Of a DNA stretch of 64,000 nucleotides, positions 36,885 to 45,727 are shown in pieces. The notes under the pieces are model-generated. The model did no database searches and was not told the DNA's origin. It saw only the letters and a program-made list of their open reading frames with translations. Source of the stretch: Saprospiraceae bacterium (lineage in GTDB: Bacteria; Bacteroidota; Bacteroidia; Chitinophagales; Saprospiraceae); assembly GCA_020631405.1 (NCBI GenBank), contig JAHDHH010000011.1:1-64000 (forward strand). The letters are read 5' to 3'. Position 1 is the stretch's first letter; each line of letters begins with the position of its first letter. The position numbers and the translations under genes are program-made.

Positions 36885-39230
36885 ATGAAGTCAACTTTAG
36901 GCATACTAGTACTCTTGTTATTTGTCAGTAGCAATATATTGATAGCACAACCTGAACCCTGTGATTCAGCAAATGCTTCTATGACTTCTCTTTGCGAGGA
37001 TGCTTGCATTGTTTGCGACATTGATGGATTTACTGGAAGACACGAAGGTGATATTCAGAATACTCTACCTGATGGATTTTGCACAAACGTGCAACACAAT
37101 GGTCAATGGATAGCATTCATTGCAGGTAGCATTGACCTAGCTATTGAACTCACTACTTCTAATTGTGATCTCAATGTAGGTCTAGAGATTGGCATCTACG
37201 AATCTTTTGACTGCGTCACTCATCGCTTAGTTTCGCAATGTTTTGGTGCTATGTCATCCATTTCACCTGGTGTGCCGACAGTATTCAACAACACAGTTCC
37301 GCTAGTCATTGGTCAATATTATTACTTAGCAATGGATGGTGGTTTTGGAGATAATTGCGACTGGAGTTTTAAGGTAGTTGAAGGGTCTACACAAGTGGTC
37401 CCGCTTACTGAAACTAGTCCAATAGAAGGTGTCACAACTACTTGCCCAGACCTCCTGCAATCCTACATCACTACGCCTGAAGAAGGAGCTACTATTTTTG
37501 ATTGGACTCTTGATGGACAAACTGTAGGTGATAATTTATCAAATGAAATAGACCTCACTTTTGGTGAAGAAGGTATCTATGAATTATGCGTCACTGCACG
37601 GAATGTCTGTGACGAAGCTACCCCTACTTGCTTGACTATCCAAGTCATCACTTTGCCAACAACCATTATTGAGGATGTGTTTTGTATTGGCGATTGCTAT
37701 GTACTAGGTGACACTACCTTATGTGAGGGTGGGAATTTTTCATTCAATTTTCCAACAGCAGAAGGATGTGATAGTATAGTGTTTGTAAGTTTAGAGGAGC
37801 TAACACCACAGACCACCAACTTAGCTATTGATATCTGTGAGGGCGATACGATCTATGTTGGTGATGCCCCATTTACGACTACTGGAATATTCGAAGAATC
37901 CCTCTTGACATCCTTAAGTTGTGATAGTACAGTCATACTCGACTTATTTACAATTGTTTGTTTAATACAAAGTGATTTTTTGATGACTCCAGTTATCTGT
38001 CAAGGTACTGCAAGTGGCATATTAGACTTTGCCGTACAATCCGGAACACCACCATTCACCTATGAGTGGCAACATCTACAAACTCAAGATACAGGCAGTG
38101 GAAACATTATTGGTCTAGGTGATGAAGTCCAACTGTCCAATCTATTAGCTGGCACTTATATCATAGGAATAGCAGACCAATTTGGCAATCAAGACATCCT
38201 AATCGCTGAAGTGACAGAACCTCCAGTATTAAGCAATACATTCATCACATCAGATTACAATGGTTATCAAGTCTCTTGTAGTGACAGCACAGATGGTTCC
38301 GTATCCGCAAATCCGCTAGGAGGTGTTCCTCCATATTCTTACAACTGGTCAACTGGAGCAGTCATTGACCTGATAGACGGACTATCTGCAGATACCTACG
38401 AAGTCACGATTATTGATAATGGAGGCTGCACAATAGTCCAAAATGTGGAACTCAGTAGCCCTAGTGAGATAACAGTAGCTGTAGACTTTCAAAATCCAAA
38501 TTGCGATGGCTTAGAGACAGGAGTTATCACTTTGATTAGTGTAGATGGAGGGATCGAACCTTATGTCTTTGCCTTAGATGATGGCGACTATAGTGACCAA
38601 ATAACATTTGAAAACTTAAGTCCATCCACCTATACTTACTATATCTCTGATGCCAACGGATGTGAACTTGCTACTGAAGGCACCTTAGTAGCTCCAGACA
38701 TACCTATGATTACAGTAGACTCAGATATCACTATTGCTCTTAGCGAAAGTACATTATTAGAAATAGGTTTAAATGATACAGAATTGGACTCAGTAGCATG
38801 GGCAGGGCCTGAATTAAGCTGCAATGATTGCTTAGAACCTATTGCTCAACCAGTGAATGACACCAATTATACCTTGACCGTAACTTCAGTAGATGGATGC
38901 ATTGATGTAGCAAATATCAATGTGAAAGTAGATAAATTCAGAGAACTATTCATTCCAAATATTTTCAACCCTAACCTAGATGGAGAGAATGGGTATTTCA
39001 ACCTCTTCGGAGGAGTCGAGGTAGATAGGTATGACTTGACTATTGTTGATAGATGGGGCAATATCTTGTTCAAGCAAAGCAACCTTGCTCAAGATAGCTT
39101 TGAAAGAGGTTGGGACGGTAGCTTCAATGGTCAACCAGTCAATTCGGGAGTGTATGTGTGGGTAGCCAATGTACATTTTATTGATGGTGTAGATATCCAA
39201 TACAGTGGGGACATAACTCTCATCAGGTAA
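36885..39230 (+). CDS. Secreted SprB-repeat/PKD protein with type B (gliding-associated) T9SS C-terminal domain
   Basis: The 781-residue protein has a signal peptide (L-V-L-L-L-F-V-S-S-N-I-L-I-A-Q), a Cys-rich N-terminal domain (25-170), a PKD-like domain (about 185-255), and two short modules starting C-I-G-D-C and C-E-G-D-T. SprB-type repeats follow at about 370-610, with the usual G-x-x-P-Y-S-Y-N-W-S-T-G core. The last 90 residues are the gliding-motility-associated type B sorting domain (F-I-P-N-I-F-N-P-N, D-R-W-G-N-I-L-F, W-D-G, G-V-Y-V-W). Type B substrates are usually secreted with a PorP/SprF-like partner; no such gene is adjacent here. Function is probably adhesion or surface structure. 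Confidence 0.88.
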   Translation: MKSTLGILVLLLFVSSNILIAQPEPCDSANASMTSLCEDACIVCDIDGFTGRHEGDIQNTLPDGFCTNVQHNGQWIAFIAGSIDLAIELTTSNCDLNVGLEIGIYESFDCVTHRLVSQCFGAMSSISPGVPTVFNNTVPLVIGQYYYLAMDGGFGDNCDWSFKVVEGSTQVVPLTETSPIEGVTTTCPDLLQSYITTPEEGATIFDWTLDGQTVGDNLSNEIDLTFGEEGIYELCVTARNVCDEATPTCLTIQVITLPTTIIEDVFCIGDCYVLGDTTLCEGGNFSFNFPTAEGCDSIVFVSLEELTPQTTNLAIDICEGDTIYVGDAPFTTTGIFEESLLTSLSCDSTVILDLFTIVCLIQSDFLMTPVICQGTASGILDFAVQSGTPPFTYEWQHLQTQDTGSGNIIGLGDEVQLSNLLAGTYIIGIADQFGNQDILIAEVTEPPVLSNTFITSDYNGYQVSCSDSTDGSVSANPLGGVPPYSYNWSTGAVIDLIDGLSADTYEVTIIDNGGCTIVQNVELSSPSEITVAVDFQNPNCDGLETGVITLISVDGGIEPYVFALDDGDYSDQITFENLSPSTYTYYISDANGCELATEGTLVAPDIPMITVDSDITIALSESTLLEIGLNDTELDSVAWAGPELSCNDCLEPIAQPVNDTNYTLTVTSVDGCIDVANINVKVDKFRELFIPNIFNPNLDGENGYFNLFGGVEVDRYDLTIVDRWGNILFKQSNLAQDSFERGWDGSFNGQPVNSGVYVWVANVHFIDGVDIQYSGDITLIR

Positions 39231-39326
39231 TGATAAATGAGACCACCAACCACTCTAATATCTAGGTGGGTAATCTACATATGTAAATTCTCCTCGTGCT
39301 AATTGGTATACTCAACTAGAATCGTT

Positions 39327-40415
39327 TTATATCAAAAACTTCCCTTTCTCGTAGATGAGTTTGCCATCGGCATAGATTTGACCATCCTGACTCATATCGG
39401 TAATCATGTCCCAGTGGACTGTTGAGGTATTCTTACCTCCGCATTGGTAGTAACTCTGCCCGACTGCCATATGGATAGTCCCACCTATTTTCTCATCGAA
39501 GAGGATGTTTTTAGTAGCTCGCTGGATTTGGTAATTAGTACCGATGGCTACTTCGCCAAACATATCAGCACCTTCAATATTGAAGATCTTATCTAGGAGT
39601 TTTTGCCCCTTGCTTGCAGAATAGGCTACGATCCTGCCTTGGTCTACGGTAAGTGTGATGCCTTCTACTTCAGTTCCCATGTATACTGACGGATGGGTAA
39701 AATGGATCTTACCTTGAACACTATCCTCTACTGGTGCTGAGAATACTTCTCCACTAGGCATATTGGTCTTACCATCAGAGTTGATCCAAGTACGACCTTC
39801 TACAGAAAATTGGATGTCAGTATGGCTAGCCTTATACCGCATCCATGATACATTATTAAGATAGTCGACGATGTGCTGCTGGTTCTTACTGAGCTCTAAC
39901 CAATGGCTCTTCGGATCATCTTCATAGAGGTAGCAAGCATTGAAGACGAAACGTTCGTAGTCATCTAGCGACATGCCTGCCATCTGAGCATTGGCAGCTG
40001 TAGGATATTGGCAAAGAGTCCTTTTCATCTCTCCATCTCCCGTACGCTTAAAGTATATCTTGCTTGGTTCAGCTAGGGCTTGTTGTCTGAGCTTCTGTCT
40101 ATTGGGATCGGCTTCCTTTGTTTCCATCAAGTTATGTGGAGCTCTGATGAATAAGTAGGCGTCAAACTCCCGCATAGCCTTATTGTAAAGTGTAGGCATA
40201 TGAGTAAGTGCTGCATCACTGCCATCTTCATATAAGATTTTGCCTGAGTCACGTATAGATAGTTCGTATTCCACTATGGCTCCTAACTTAAGTGCTTCTC
40301 TATAGACTTCTCTGACTAGAGGCTCTGCCAGGGTAGAGCTTCTGATGAATAGCTTCTCTCCGGGCTTAAGATAGAGGCAGTAGTTCGTGAGCAGTTTAGC
40401 ATATTTGTTTAACAT
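39327..40415 (-). CDS. M29 family aminopeptidase
   Basis: The 362-residue protein has normal M29 (thermophilic aminopeptidase T/AmpS) length and content. The N-terminal domain opens L-T-N-Y-C-L-Y-L-K-P-G-E-K-L-F-I-R-S. The C-terminal metal domain shows G-E-V-F-S-A-P-V-E-D, E-V-E-G-I, a Glu in D-E-K-I-G-G, and H-M-A-V-G-Q-S-Y with S-T-V-H-W-D-M-I, which supply the expected Glu, His and Asp metal ligands. There is no signal peptide, so it acts in the cytoplasm, removing N-terminal residues from peptides. It sits 56 bp downstream of hflX on the same strand. Confidence 0.92.
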   Translation of the reverse strand: MLNKYAKLLTNYCLYLKPGEKLFIRSSTLAEPLVREVYREALKLGAIVEYELSIRDSGKILYEDGSDAALTHMPTLYNKAMREFDAYLFIRAPHNLMETKEADPNRQKLRQQALAEPSKIYFKRTGDGEMKRTLCQYPTAANAQMAGMSLDDYERFVFNACYLYEDDPKSHWLELSKNQQHIVDYLNNVSWMRYKASHTDIQFSVEGRTWINSDGKTNMPSGEVFSAPVEDSVQGKIHFTHPSVYMGTEVEGITLTVDQGRIVAYSASKGQKLLDKIFNIEGADMFGEVAIGTNYQIQRATKNILFDEKIGGTIHMAVGQSYYQCGGKNTSTVHWDMITDMSQDGQIYADGKLIYEKGKFLI

Positions 40416-40471
40416 ATAGAGGTTCGATTATCGTTTGGAATTTGGAATTTAAACACTTGACCGTCACCTAT

Positions 40472-41686
40472 CTACCAAGTCTTAGGTTTATAAGGATAGC
40501 GTTCTTCATAGAGTGCAGCAATACGCTTCGTCAACTCAGCTCTGAGCTCTGGTATGTTCTCCTTAGTCACGGCAGAGATTAGCATATTATCCACTGACCA
40601 TTCATTCTTCAATCTAGCCTGTAACATGTCGAGAATCTCCTTCTTATTCTCGTCTTCCAGTAGGTCATCAAAGTATCTATCCTTATAGGCATCTATCTTG
40701 TTGAGCACCATGAGTGTTGGCTTATCAAAGGCATCTAGCTCTTTTAGTGTCTTGTTTACTGTAGAAATATGATCATCGAAGTGAGGATGTGACATATCTA
40801 CAACATGGACTATCAAGTCACTTTCCTTGGCTTCATCCAGGGTAGATTTGAAACTCTCAACTAGGTGATGTGGCAATTTTCTAATAAATCCTACAGTATC
40901 TGACAGCAAGAAAGGCATACGTTCTAAGACTACCTTTCTAACAGTAGTATCAAGAGTTGCAAACAGCTTATCCTCTGCAAAGACTTCAGACTTACTCAAT
41001 AGATTCATCAAGGTTGACTTACCAGCATTGGTATATCCCACCAAGGCTACTCTAATAAGGTCTCCTCTATTCTTTCGCTGGGTTCTACTTTGGACATCTA
41101 TCTTTTCTAGTCGCTTCTTCAGTAGAGATATCTTGTCCCTAACTATCCTTCTATCTGTTTCGATCTCCATCTCACCTGGTCCTCTCATCCCAATACCACC
41201 CTTCTGTCTTTCGAGGTGGTCCCAGAGACCTCGCAGTCTAGGCATAAGGTATTGCATCTGTGCTAGCTCCACTTGTGTCTTAGCCTGAGCAGTCTGTGCT
41301 CTTTTAGCGAATATATCCAAGATTAGGCTTGATCGATCAATGATTTTGACCTTGAGTTCTTCTTCCAAGATACTAGTTTGCTTCCCAGTGAGGTCATCGT
41401 CAAAGATGACCATATTAATCTCTTCGTGAACTTCGATATATTCAAATATTTCTTGCAATTTCCCCTTCCCTACATAGGTACGCTTGTCGGGATGTTGGAG
41501 GTTTTGGACAAAGGTTTTCTTTGTTACAGCACCTGCCGTCTCCGCTAAGAACTTGAGTTCGGCGAGATACTCTTCCACTTGCTCTTTAGGTTGGTCCTTA
41601 GTAGCTACTGCTACGAGAATAGCATACTCGGTTTCTTGTAATACTCCCTTCGTCTTTTGCTTGCCTACTTTCCAGTTATCGGACAT
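40472..41686 (-). CDS. hflX: Ribosome-associated GTPase HflX
   Basis: The 404-residue product has the HflX N-terminal domain (about 15-190), with the glycine-rich G-G-I-G-M-R-G-P-G-E segment and R-D-K-I-S-x-L. The G domain follows: G1 G-Y-T-N-A-G-K-S-T, G3 D-T-V-G-F, and G4 N-K-I-D. The C-terminus is short and ends Y-P-Y-K-P-K-T-W. HflX splits stalled or stressed 70S ribosomes in a GTP-dependent way. The divergent region upstream holds a strong palindrome that may belong to it or to the neighbouring T9SS gene. Confidence 0.95.
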   Translation of the reverse strand: MSDNWKVGKQKTKGVLQETEYAILVAVATKDQPKEQVEEYLAELKFLAETAGAVTKKTFVQNLQHPDKRTYVGKGKLQEIFEYIEVHEEINMVIFDDDLTGKQTSILEEELKVKIIDRSSLILDIFAKRAQTAQAKTQVELAQMQYLMPRLRGLWDHLERQKGGIGMRGPGEMEIETDRRIVRDKISLLKKRLEKIDVQSRTQRKNRGDLIRVALVGYTNAGKSTLMNLLSKSEVFAEDKLFATLDTTVRKVVLERMPFLLSDTVGFIRKLPHHLVESFKSTLDEAKESDLIVHVVDMSHPHFDDHISTVNKTLKELDAFDKPTLMVLNKIDAYKDRYFDDLLEDENKKEILDMLQARLKNEWSVDNMLISAVTKENIPELRAELTKRIAALYEERYPYKPKTW

Positions 41687-41732
41687 ATGTTGAATTATGG
41701 TTGTAAGTTATAAGATTGTAATCTAAATTCAA

Positions 41733-41753
41733 ATATTGATATTTTATCAATAT
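41733..41753. promoter_or_regulatory. Perfect palindrome ATATTGATA-TTT-TATCAATAT
   Basis: Nine-bp arms flank a 3-bp centre, 46 bp upstream of hflX and 100 bp upstream of the divergent T9SS gene. A perfect palindrome of this size in a divergent gap suggests a dimeric repressor site. Being AT-rich, it could also be cruciform-prone DNA without a binding protein. Confidence 0.45.
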
Positions 41754-41794
41754 GTAATGATTAAGTCATAAACTCACTTGTCTTAGTTAAGATT

Positions 41795-41822
41795 AGTCAA
41801 TAAAAGTCAATATTTGCCAATA
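41795..41822 (+). repeat. Three helically phased 10-bp boxes (AGTCAATA, AGTCAATA, TGCCAATA)
   Basis: The boxes begin at 41795, 41805 and 41815, exactly 10 bp apart, and share CAATA. They end 30 bp before the start codon at 41853. One-turn phasing puts every box on the same face of the helix, as expected for side-by-side protein binding. Confidence 0.5.
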
Positions 41823-41852
41823 AGCCTTAAATTGACATCTATATATGTTATC

Positions 41853-44033
41853 ATGAGAGCTATTTCCAAGTTGACAAACAACTCAAACACGTATTTACAT
41901 CAAGCATTTATCCTAAATAAAGGTTCTATTCTTGGGTTGTTTTTTCTATTATTTTTTGGCTCATTAATGCGAGCCCAATCGGTTGCTGTTGACTTCCCCA
42001 GCACAGGATGCTCAAGTGATAGCATACTTATCAAGCTTAAACCAGAGTTTGAATATGGCAAATTTGTCATCAATGATGGTGTTAAGACATTTTGGGCAAG
42101 TGAATACAAAGCTGCATATCAAGATGAAGAGAAAATAATACTAAGAGGCTTTTATGAAGATAATTCAGAAGTTCAATCTACGTATTATATCACCTCTGAT
42201 AATAATACCTGTCCAGTTTATCAAGATTTAGAGGATAAACAATGCATTGAAAAACTCGTCCAAGTCAAACTAGCAAATGACATAAGCTCAGCAAAGTTTT
42301 CATTTTCAGGTATTCCTGGGTTATCAGAAACAGATACCATCTATTTAGATCAAAACACGAATATCTTTGAGTTTACAATGCCCAGAAATGATGTTCAGAT
42401 CAACTATTCGGCTATAACTCTTGGAGGAATTCACATTAACTCTTCTCAACTCCTTCAACACCAGTATGTTATACTTGCCCGCGATACTTACTGTGCCTAT
42501 GAAGTGGTTGAAATCAAAGAGTGTACCTGCTCTGAAACCGTAACATGGTCAGTTGACTGGTTCGAACCATGGACTGAAACTGGCCCAATTTTTTATTTTG
42601 AAAACATTTGGAATGGTGACAATGGCACAACGATACTTCTCAAATATCCAGATGGGTTTGTTTATGAATTCACCATTTATCTGACAGGAGATGGGTATGG
42701 TGAAGATTACTTGGAAGGAGAGGTGCAAAAAATAGAATCTTCAACCGATTGTTCTTCTGTTGATATTATTATAAACTCAGGATATGACAATTATATTTGG
42801 GCCTTATTGAAAGCTAATGATTGGTACTCTTTTGAAACTAACACAGAAACACTTTCTCTAAGTATTAATTTTTTTAAAGAGAAATTTGACCTAAATGTTG
42901 AAGGTCGAATATTTGACACTTGTGATCAACTCTATATTTCTGATGTTCAAATAGATAATATAGAATTGAATCAAGCTGAGATCATTCTTGATGATAACTT
43001 AGATGAGATTCAAGGTTGCAACGATAGTTTATTTGTAACACTCGATGATCTTTACGAAAATATTTCATGGCAAATATTGAACAGCTCTAATGGTCAAATA
43101 GAAGCTTCTGGCAGCTCTTATGTAATTGCTACTTATTTAAATGATCCTGAACTTGAATTAGAAATTTATGCTAGTGATTCAAATGGTAATTGTGTTAACC
43201 AAACTAAGATTCTGAACCTTGATCTCATAGAGTTGAACCCAATAGAACCATGTCTAATTACATCAAGTCCAGAGACACCAAACAACCTCATTCGTTGGAA
43301 TAACACAAACAACAGTTCAGTCGAAATGTACCTACTCTACCGAGAGGCAATTAATCTTGGCAACTATGTCTTACTGGACTCATTCTCCAACACTACCAAC
43401 AGTTACCTCGATCTCGCATCTCAATCTGGAGTACAAAGTTATAAGTACAAGCTCCAGGTTAAGGATATCTGCGGAAATTACTCTTCACTCGAAGAAACCG
43501 ATTACCACAAAACACTACACCTCACTTCTAATCAAGGAATCAATGGCGAAATCAATCTCATCTGGGAAGAATATGAAGGTTTGTTGTTCGATAATGTCAT
43601 TATTTATAGACAGACTGATGAGAACAACCCTGAAGTACTTGCTCAGATTCCTGCTGGCTTACTCAGCTATACTGACCTCAATCCTCCTTCAGGGATACTA
43701 AGTTATTCTATCCAACTAGGTGGTGACTTTGCATGTAACTCCATAGATTATGCAGTGAGTTCTAATGTTGTTCAGCAATCTATCACTAGTAATATCAATG
43801 ATGAAAATGAAAAATTCGAAATAACATTATATCCAAATCCCAGTTATGACAACATTTTCATCCAATCAAGTACTAATTTTTTTAGCTTTTCCATTTTAGA
43901 CCTCTCTGGGTCATTGGTGCTTTCTGGCAATGCTCAAAATACTATTGATATTTCCAATTTGATCTCAGGCACTTACTTTTTAACCCTAAAAAATGACGAC
44001 ATTAGAGTTACTAAACGATTTATTAAATTATAG
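41853..44033 (+). CDS. Secreted T9SS-sorted protein of unknown function
   Basis: The start is placed at ATG 41853; a TTG-started frame from 41814 has no support. A long signal region (hydrophobic G-L-F-F-L-L-F-F-G-S, then A-Q) precedes a 670-residue mature protein. I do not recognise the first 460 residues, which contain several Cys pairs (C-T-C-S, C-N-D). Residues about 460-640 look like two fibronectin-III-type modules (I-R-W-N-N, I-N-L-I-W-E-E-Y-E-G). The last 75 residues are a type A T9SS domain (L-Y-P-N-P-S-Y-D-N) ending R-F-I-K-L. The next gene, kynA, starts 2 bp after the stop, which is odd given the unrelated functions. Confidence 0.75.
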   Translation: MRAISKLTNNSNTYLHQAFILNKGSILGLFFLLFFGSLMRAQSVAVDFPSTGCSSDSILIKLKPEFEYGKFVINDGVKTFWASEYKAAYQDEEKIILRGFYEDNSEVQSTYYITSDNNTCPVYQDLEDKQCIEKLVQVKLANDISSAKFSFSGIPGLSETDTIYLDQNTNIFEFTMPRNDVQINYSAITLGGIHINSSQLLQHQYVILARDTYCAYEVVEIKECTCSETVTWSVDWFEPWTETGPIFYFENIWNGDNGTTILLKYPDGFVYEFTIYLTGDGYGEDYLEGEVQKIESSTDCSSVDIIINSGYDNYIWALLKANDWYSFETNTETLSLSINFFKEKFDLNVEGRIFDTCDQLYISDVQIDNIELNQAEIILDDNLDEIQGCNDSLFVTLDDLYENISWQILNSSNGQIEASGSSYVIATYLNDPELELEIYASDSNGNCVNQTKILNLDLIELNPIEPCLITSSPETPNNLIRWNNTNNSSVEMYLLYREAINLGNYVLLDSFSNTTNSYLDLASQSGVQSYKYKLQVKDICGNYSSLEETDYHKTLHLTSNQGINGEINLIWEEYEGLLFDNVIIYRQTDENNPEVLAQIPAGLLSYTDLNPPSGILSYSIQLGGDFACNSIDYAVSSNVVQQSITSNINDENEKFEITLYPNPSYDNIFIQSSTNFFSFSILDLSGSLVLSGNAQNTIDISNLISGTYFLTLKNDDIRVTKRFIKL

Positions 44034-44035
44034 CA

Positions 44036-45145
44036 ATGTCAAAACACCAGTCGAAATACTCTACCATCCACTATGAGTCATACCTAAAGCTCCAAGAGCT
44101 CTTAAGTATACAAAACCTCAGAAGTGAGGCAGTAGGAGACCCTGCCCATGAAGAGACGTTATTCATCATTGTGCACCAAGTCTATGAACTTTGGTTCAAG
44201 CAAGTTATCCACGAAATGACTTCTGTGATCAATATGTTTTCTTCTGACTCAGTTGATGAAAAAAATATAGGTACTGCCATAGGTCGACTAGACAGAATAG
44301 TACAAATTCAAAAACTCCTCATAGAGCAAATCAGGGTCATGGAAACTATGACTCCCATGGATTTTTTAGAATTTAGAAACTACCTCTTTCCTGCTTCTGG
44401 ATTCCAAAGCTTTCAATTCAGACAAATAGAAGTCATGATGGGGCTTCAAGAAGACAAGCGATTGACTTACAACAACTATCATTATGCCAGTGTGTTTGAC
44501 GACAAGAAAAAAGCTATCCTAGAAGCTACTCAAGCTGGTAACACTTTGTTTGGGGTGATAGAAGGTTGGTTAGAGAGGACTCCATTCTTGAATTTTGGCG
44601 AATTTGACTTTCTCAGCCAATATCGTGATGCAGTATCAAAAATGCTAAAGACAGAAAGTACCGCCATTAGCGATTCTACCTATCTCTCTGAAACAGAAAA
44701 AGAACAACGACTTAAGATGCTGGCAGGGACTGATTCGTACTTTGACAATGTCTTCGACGAAGACAAGCACAAGGCAGAGCAAGAAGCCGGCCACCTCAGG
44801 CTATCTTACAAGGCTACCATCGCTGCCCTGTTAATTAATCTGTATAGAGACGAACCAATATTACACAATCCATTCAGGATGCTTATGACTCTCATTGATA
44901 TCGACGAACTCTTTACTATGTGGAGGTACAGACATGCTCAGATGGTCATGCGTATGCTTGGAAGGAAAATGGGTACTGGTGGATCGTCGGGTTTTGATTA
45001 TCTGCAGGCAACTGCGAGTAAGCATCAAGTATTTAGAGACTTGCATAATATCTCTACCCTCTTGATTCCAAGGTCCGACCTCCCTGTATTACCCGATAAT
45101 ATTAAGAAAGAACTGGGATTCTATTTCTCTGAACAGAGTAAGTAA
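44036..45145 (+). CDS. kynA: Tryptophan 2,3-dioxygenase
   Basis: This haem enzyme opens the indole ring of L-tryptophan to N-formylkynurenine, the first step of the kynurenine route. The substrate/haem pocket is visible in F-I-I-V-H-Q-V-Y-E-L-W-F-K-Q near residues 37-50. The proximal His lies in W-R-Y-R-H-A-Q-M-V-M-R-M-L-G, followed by the signature M-G-T-G-G-S-S-G-F-D-Y-L near 312-323. At 369 residues it is longer than the roughly 300-residue proteobacterial type, with an insert at about 215-250. No other kynurenine gene lies in the window. It starts 2 bp after a T9SS protein gene. Confidence 0.95.
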   Translation: MSKHQSKYSTIHYESYLKLQELLSIQNLRSEAVGDPAHEETLFIIVHQVYELWFKQVIHEMTSVINMFSSDSVDEKNIGTAIGRLDRIVQIQKLLIEQIRVMETMTPMDFLEFRNYLFPASGFQSFQFRQIEVMMGLQEDKRLTYNNYHYASVFDDKKKAILEATQAGNTLFGVIEGWLERTPFLNFGEFDFLSQYRDAVSKMLKTESTAISDSTYLSETEKEQRLKMLAGTDSYFDNVFDEDKHKAEQEAGHLRLSYKATIAALLINLYRDEPILHNPFRMLMTLIDIDELFTMWRYRHAQMVMRMLGRKMGTGGSSGFDYLQATASKHQVFRDLHNISTLLIPRSDLPVLPDNIKKELGFYFSEQSK

Positions 45146-45175
45146 CAATCACTAGGGTAATTGAAGTCTTACAAC

Positions 45176-45685
45176 TTAATCTTCTAAAAATACAGAAAAG
45201 TCCAAGACAGCACGACAATTGAAGTTAGCTGGTGGAAAACTCCTAAAGCCTAAACCCACTTCGATATTGACGAAGTCCTGACTCATTCTCTCTCTTAATT
45301 CCGGGATTGAGGCAAGGAGTTGGATCTCTTCTTTGCTTCCAAATTGGATATTCTCTAAGTAGAAGAGCTCGGTGACTTTGTCCTCATCGTAAATATTAAT
45401 GATGATTCTATTGATGAAGTCTAGATTGGTACCTCCAGTACTAGATGTAATTAGTCCAGTACGTGATGTTATAGATGCCACATCCTCATAGCTCAACCCC
45501 AATCCCTCCAAGGATAAGTCTAGAAATGTGGGTATGTTGGGGACACGAAAGTAGTGTGTCTCTACAGTATTGAGTCCGACTGGCACATCAAAATTGACCT
45601 CCATTGGTAATAGAAAGTCAGGTACTGGTTGCTTCTTACATGACACGATGGTCAATAGAAAACAGATATAAATCAATACTCTCAT
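45176..45685 (-). CDS. Lipoprotein of unknown function
   Basis: The 169-residue product has a short signal peptide with lipobox I-V-S-C (Cys16), followed by K-K-Q, so it should be membrane-anchored outside the cytoplasm. The mature part is a mix of beta strands: N-F-D-V-P-V-G-L-N-T-V-E-T-H-Y-F-R-V-P-N, then a middle segment with A-S-I-T-S-R-T-G. I do not recognise a family. It lies 42 bp downstream of an LVIVD-type secreted protein gene on the same strand, which suggests co-transcription. Confidence 0.65.
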   Translation of the reverse strand: MRVLIYICFLLTIVSCKKQPVPDFLLPMEVNFDVPVGLNTVETHYFRVPNIPTFLDLSLEGLGLSYEDVASITSRTGLITSSTGGTNLDFINRIIINIYDEDKVTELFYLENIQFGSKEEIQLLASIPELRERMSQDFVNIEVGLGFRSFPPANFNCRAVLDFSVFLED

Positions 45686-45727
45686 GATTTATAAAACTGA
45701 TATTGGTACTGAGTTAGTATCTATGCC

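Noticed and set aside
24078-39230. A standard SusCD polysaccharide utilisation locus
   Set aside because: There is no SusD-like lipoprotein and no glycoside hydrolase I can identify, so the term does not apply.
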